A stretch of DNA of 64,000 bases from assembly GCF_028288225.1 (NCBI RefSeq), contig NZ_JAQBOC010000017.1, positions 211,269 through 275,268 on the forward strand. Direction: 5' to 3'. The position numbers and the translations under genes are program-made. Positions within the stretch are counted from its first letter, which is position 1, and every line of letters starts with the position of its first letter. The notes beneath the pieces are model-generated. The model saw only the letters and a list, made by a program, of their open reading frames with translations, did no database searches and had not been told where the DNA came from. This document shows positions 62,081-64,000 of this stretch, piece after piece. Source of the DNA: Mucilaginibacter sp. Its GTDB lineage: Bacteria > Bacteroidota > Bacteroidia > Sphingobacteriales > Sphingobacteriaceae.

Positions 62081-63613
62081 CTATTTTTCGTCGTCTGCTT
62101 TAGTCTTAGGCAGTTCGATTAAAAATATAGTACCAACTCCAGACTGACTTTGAACATCCATTTCGCCGCCCAAAGTCTTTACCTGGCTTTTAACCATGAA
62201 TAAGCCCATTCCTTTACCCTCAACATCCAGGTGAAAACGCTTATAAAGGCCGAATACTTCTTTTCCCTTGCTGCCAAGATCAATACCTCTCCCATTATCT
62301 TTAAAGCTGATCATCATCTTATTACCTTCTATCCATGATTTGATCTCAATTTCCAGTGATTTATCCTGTTGGCGATATTTAATACTATTAGAGACGAGAT
62401 TGAAGAAAATGCTGTACAAATAACTTTTTATCGTAAAAAGCTCTCCTGCACTGGAAAAATCAGTTAAAACCCGGATATTTTCCCGTTCTATTACCAGGTG
62501 AAAACCAGTTAGTACATCCCTGAGCAGTTCCATGAAAATAATATCTTCCTTTTTTTCGTTGATTTCCCGCCGAACTTGTAAAATATGGTTAAGATCCATG
62601 ACAATCTCATCCAGTTTCAGGATAGACTGAAACAGGAAATTCTCTGTCACAGTCCTTTCATTTAAAGAGAGGTCAACCTGCTTAAGAATTTGGGCCAGTC
62701 CAGTAATATTTGCCAGCGGAGCACGCAGGTTATGAGAAACAATATAAGAGAATTGTTCAAGGTCTTTGTTCCGCTGAACCAGATCATCGGTGATCCGGGC
62801 ATGTTCAATTTTTACTAATTTAGCGGTTGTAATTTTGATAACGGAACAGCAAAGTCCTATTATTTTATCTTGTGCGTCTTTTACCGGATTCATACAGATA
62901 TTGTACCATTCAGGTGTACCATTCAGCAATGGGTAACAAGCCTCATAATTTATAGGATCACCACTCATTGCAGCATACATTATATCCCTGAAACGTTCCT
63001 TGCGATCTTCATTCAGGAGTTGCCAAAAACAACAACCTTCTTGCAGCTGTGTGCCAAATGACTGCTCAGACCAATGATTGGCAATCGCATTGTAGGTTAA
63101 TATTTGCAGATTGTTGTCCAGCAGCAAAAAGGCAATGTCGGTCGTTTTAAATATAGTGCGCAGGTGGGATTGTGATTTTTTTAGCGAATCATCTGCTTCT
63201 GCCAGGTTCCGGGTACCTTCAGCTACACTATGTTCCAAAAGTCTGTTTTTCATTAATATTTTATTGGCAACACAGGAGGTTATAAGTGCGGCAATTACCG
63301 AAATACCCGAATTAACAAAGGCAACCCAGGAGAGCGGAAGTGTCCGATTTAAAGTCAGATGCGTAACCAATATCAGGCAACAGGCAATAAGAGAATAAAT
63401 AATAATCCGCTTTATAGGTTGTCCCACAACCAATAATACACAGCATACATATAAAACATCCACCTTTATTTTACCCGGTAACAGGTGGCTGATGCAAGTA
63501 ATTGCTATCAGGCAACAAAATGCAAGTATATAGGCTTTATTAAAGTCCCGCTTTCCACGATCGGGACTTGGAATTATATTAAACATAATATTTTTAATTA
63601 ACTCCTTTTTCAT
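62081..63613 (-). CDS. Membrane-anchored PAS sensor histidine kinase
   Basis: 510 residues. Four to five TM helices (about 25-118), a PAS domain (about 148-262, IAFLLLDNNLQILTYNAIAN), a HisKA region with phospho-acceptor H294 (SYIVSHNLRAPLANIT), and HATPase with N box NLVSNSIKYR, DNGRGIDL and GKGMGLFMVK. It senses an unknown signal and probably signals to a response regulator elsewhere, since none is adjacent. Its ATG overlaps the stop of the truncated TolC-like frame. Confidence 0.93.
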   Translation of the reverse strand: MKKELIKNIMFNIIPSPDRGKRDFNKAYILAFCCLIAITCISHLLPGKIKVDVLYVCCVLLVVGQPIKRIIIYSLIACCLILVTHLTLNRTLPLSWVAFVNSGISVIAALITSCVANKILMKNRLLEHSVAEGTRNLAEADDSLKKSQSHLRTIFKTTDIAFLLLDNNLQILTYNAIANHWSEQSFGTQLQEGCCFWQLLNEDRKERFRDIMYAAMSGDPINYEACYPLLNGTPEWYNICMNPVKDAQDKIIGLCCSVIKITTAKLVKIEHARITDDLVQRNKDLEQFSYIVSHNLRAPLANITGLAQILKQVDLSLNERTVTENFLFQSILKLDEIVMDLNHILQVRREINEKKEDIIFMELLRDVLTGFHLVIERENIRVLTDFSSAGELFTIKSYLYSIFFNLVSNSIKYRQQDKSLEIEIKSWIEGNKMMISFKDNGRGIDLGSKGKEVFGLYKRFHLDVEGKGMGLFMVKSQVKTLGGEMDVQSQSGVGTIFLIELPKTKADDEK

Positions 63614-64000
63614 TTTTCAATTGAGTATAAGGAAGGCATGCTTTGAATATGTGATGATGATTCAGAGCCTATCTGGTATTTACCATAGCGCCATTTTTTA
63701 ATCATTGGTTGTATTACCTGTTGCTGAAACCTTTCCTGTTCCAGATCTGCCGCATCCCGGTCATAAATACCTTTGGCTTCTGCAACATGGGCCTTCTGAA
63801 GTCCAAAGGAGAAAATGTTCCGGTTGATATTCGTTAAATAGAGTGAGCCAAAGGCGGCATTCCAGTTTTGTGAAGGCCCTGCAGTAGTAGCGACTAACCC
63901 TGGCAAGCCGGAAGGCAGCCCATTTAAACCGTTTATAGTTCCATATGCCTGCTGGGCTGATAAAGTAAGATCAGGCAGACCATCCCTTTTGGCGCTGGTA
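63610..64000 (-). CDS. TolC-family outer membrane protein, truncated, 5' end outside window
   Basis: The frame is open to the window edge. It reads RDGLPDLTLSAQQAYGTING, QNWNAAFGSLYLTNINRNIF, SFGLQKAHVAEAKGIYDRD and DLEQERFQQQV, the first barrel strand and first coiled helix of an outer membrane factor. After FQQQV the family pattern is lost and the chain ends 32 residues later at 63610, where intact proteins have ~300 more residues. It is truncated by a frameshift or deletion. The stop overlaps the kinase start (ATGA). Confidence 0.65.
   Translation of the reverse strand, partial: TSAKRDGLPDLTLSAQQAYGTINGLNGLPSGLPGLVATTAGPSQNWNAAFGSLYLTNINRNIFSFGLQKAHVAEAKGIYDRDAADLEQERFQQQVIQPMIKKWRYGKYQIGSESSSHIQSMPSLYSIEK

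Noticed and set aside
1..64000. CRISPR arrays, rRNA or complete tRNA genes
   Set aside because: I looked for regularly spaced repeats and for cloverleaf or rRNA-like stretches and found none, apart from the tmRNA-like 3' fragment at 31588.

Overview
The window looks like chromosome of a Bacteroidetes bacterium of the Sphingobacteriaceae type (Mucilaginibacter/Pedobacter-like). This rests on type IX secretion (T9SS) cargo with C-terminal sorting domains, a PorP/SprF protein, RteC and Bacteroidetes-style integrase relics, moderate to low G+C, and starts with little or no Shine-Dalgarno sequence. I ran no database search. Family names come from reading motifs and domain order.

1-7 kb is a graveyard of mobile DNA. 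It holds the 5' part of a serine recombinase with a coupled small gene, a frameshifted unknown gene, a 610-residue orphan, an RteC C-terminal fragment, a frameshifted two-TM (SLATT-like) gene, an IS3-family remnant that cut off the end of a small secreted protein, a coiled-coil fragment and a tyrosine integrase fragment. 7-11 kb carries one very large NHL-repeat protein exported by T9SS.

11.5-27.5 kb is an exopolysaccharide locus. It encodes GDP-mannose dehydratase, a WecG/TagA transferase, the initiating glycosylphosphotransferase, a Wzc-like tyrosine autokinase, a beta-helix protein, GT4 and GT2 transferases, an acyltransferase, a Wzx-like flippase, a Wzy-like polymerase and a Wza-like export lipoprotein. 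Together they supply precursor, initiation, assembly, flipping, polymerisation and export. A relic with group II intron character lies downstream of wzc. 28-31 kb carries two secreted Ig/MBG-type proteins and a PorP/SprF partner.

31.5-39.7 kb is mixed. It has a G+C-rich flavin monooxygenase gene behind a tmRNA-like 3' fragment, a terminator and a perfect palindrome, then an M1 aminopeptidase, an NTF2-like protein, an M81 (MlrC-like) peptidase and a dead sugar dehydrogenase gene. 39.7-53.3 kb holds two RND efflux systems. The first is a heavy-metal type in which pump and outer membrane factor are fused in one 1461-residue chain. The second is a classical drug-type adaptor-pump-TolC operon. A TonB receptor relic lies between them.

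54.6-60.7 kb is the most coherent functional unit: a Tat-type bicupin oxalate decarboxylase, FdhD, a small conserved protein, an FdhF/YdeP-type molybdoenzyme and an OFA-family transporter. I read it as an oxalate to formate to CO2 module. A convergent AraC-type regulator follows, separated by a two-way terminator. The window ends with a small membrane protein, a PAS histidine kinase and a truncated TolC-type gene running off the edge.
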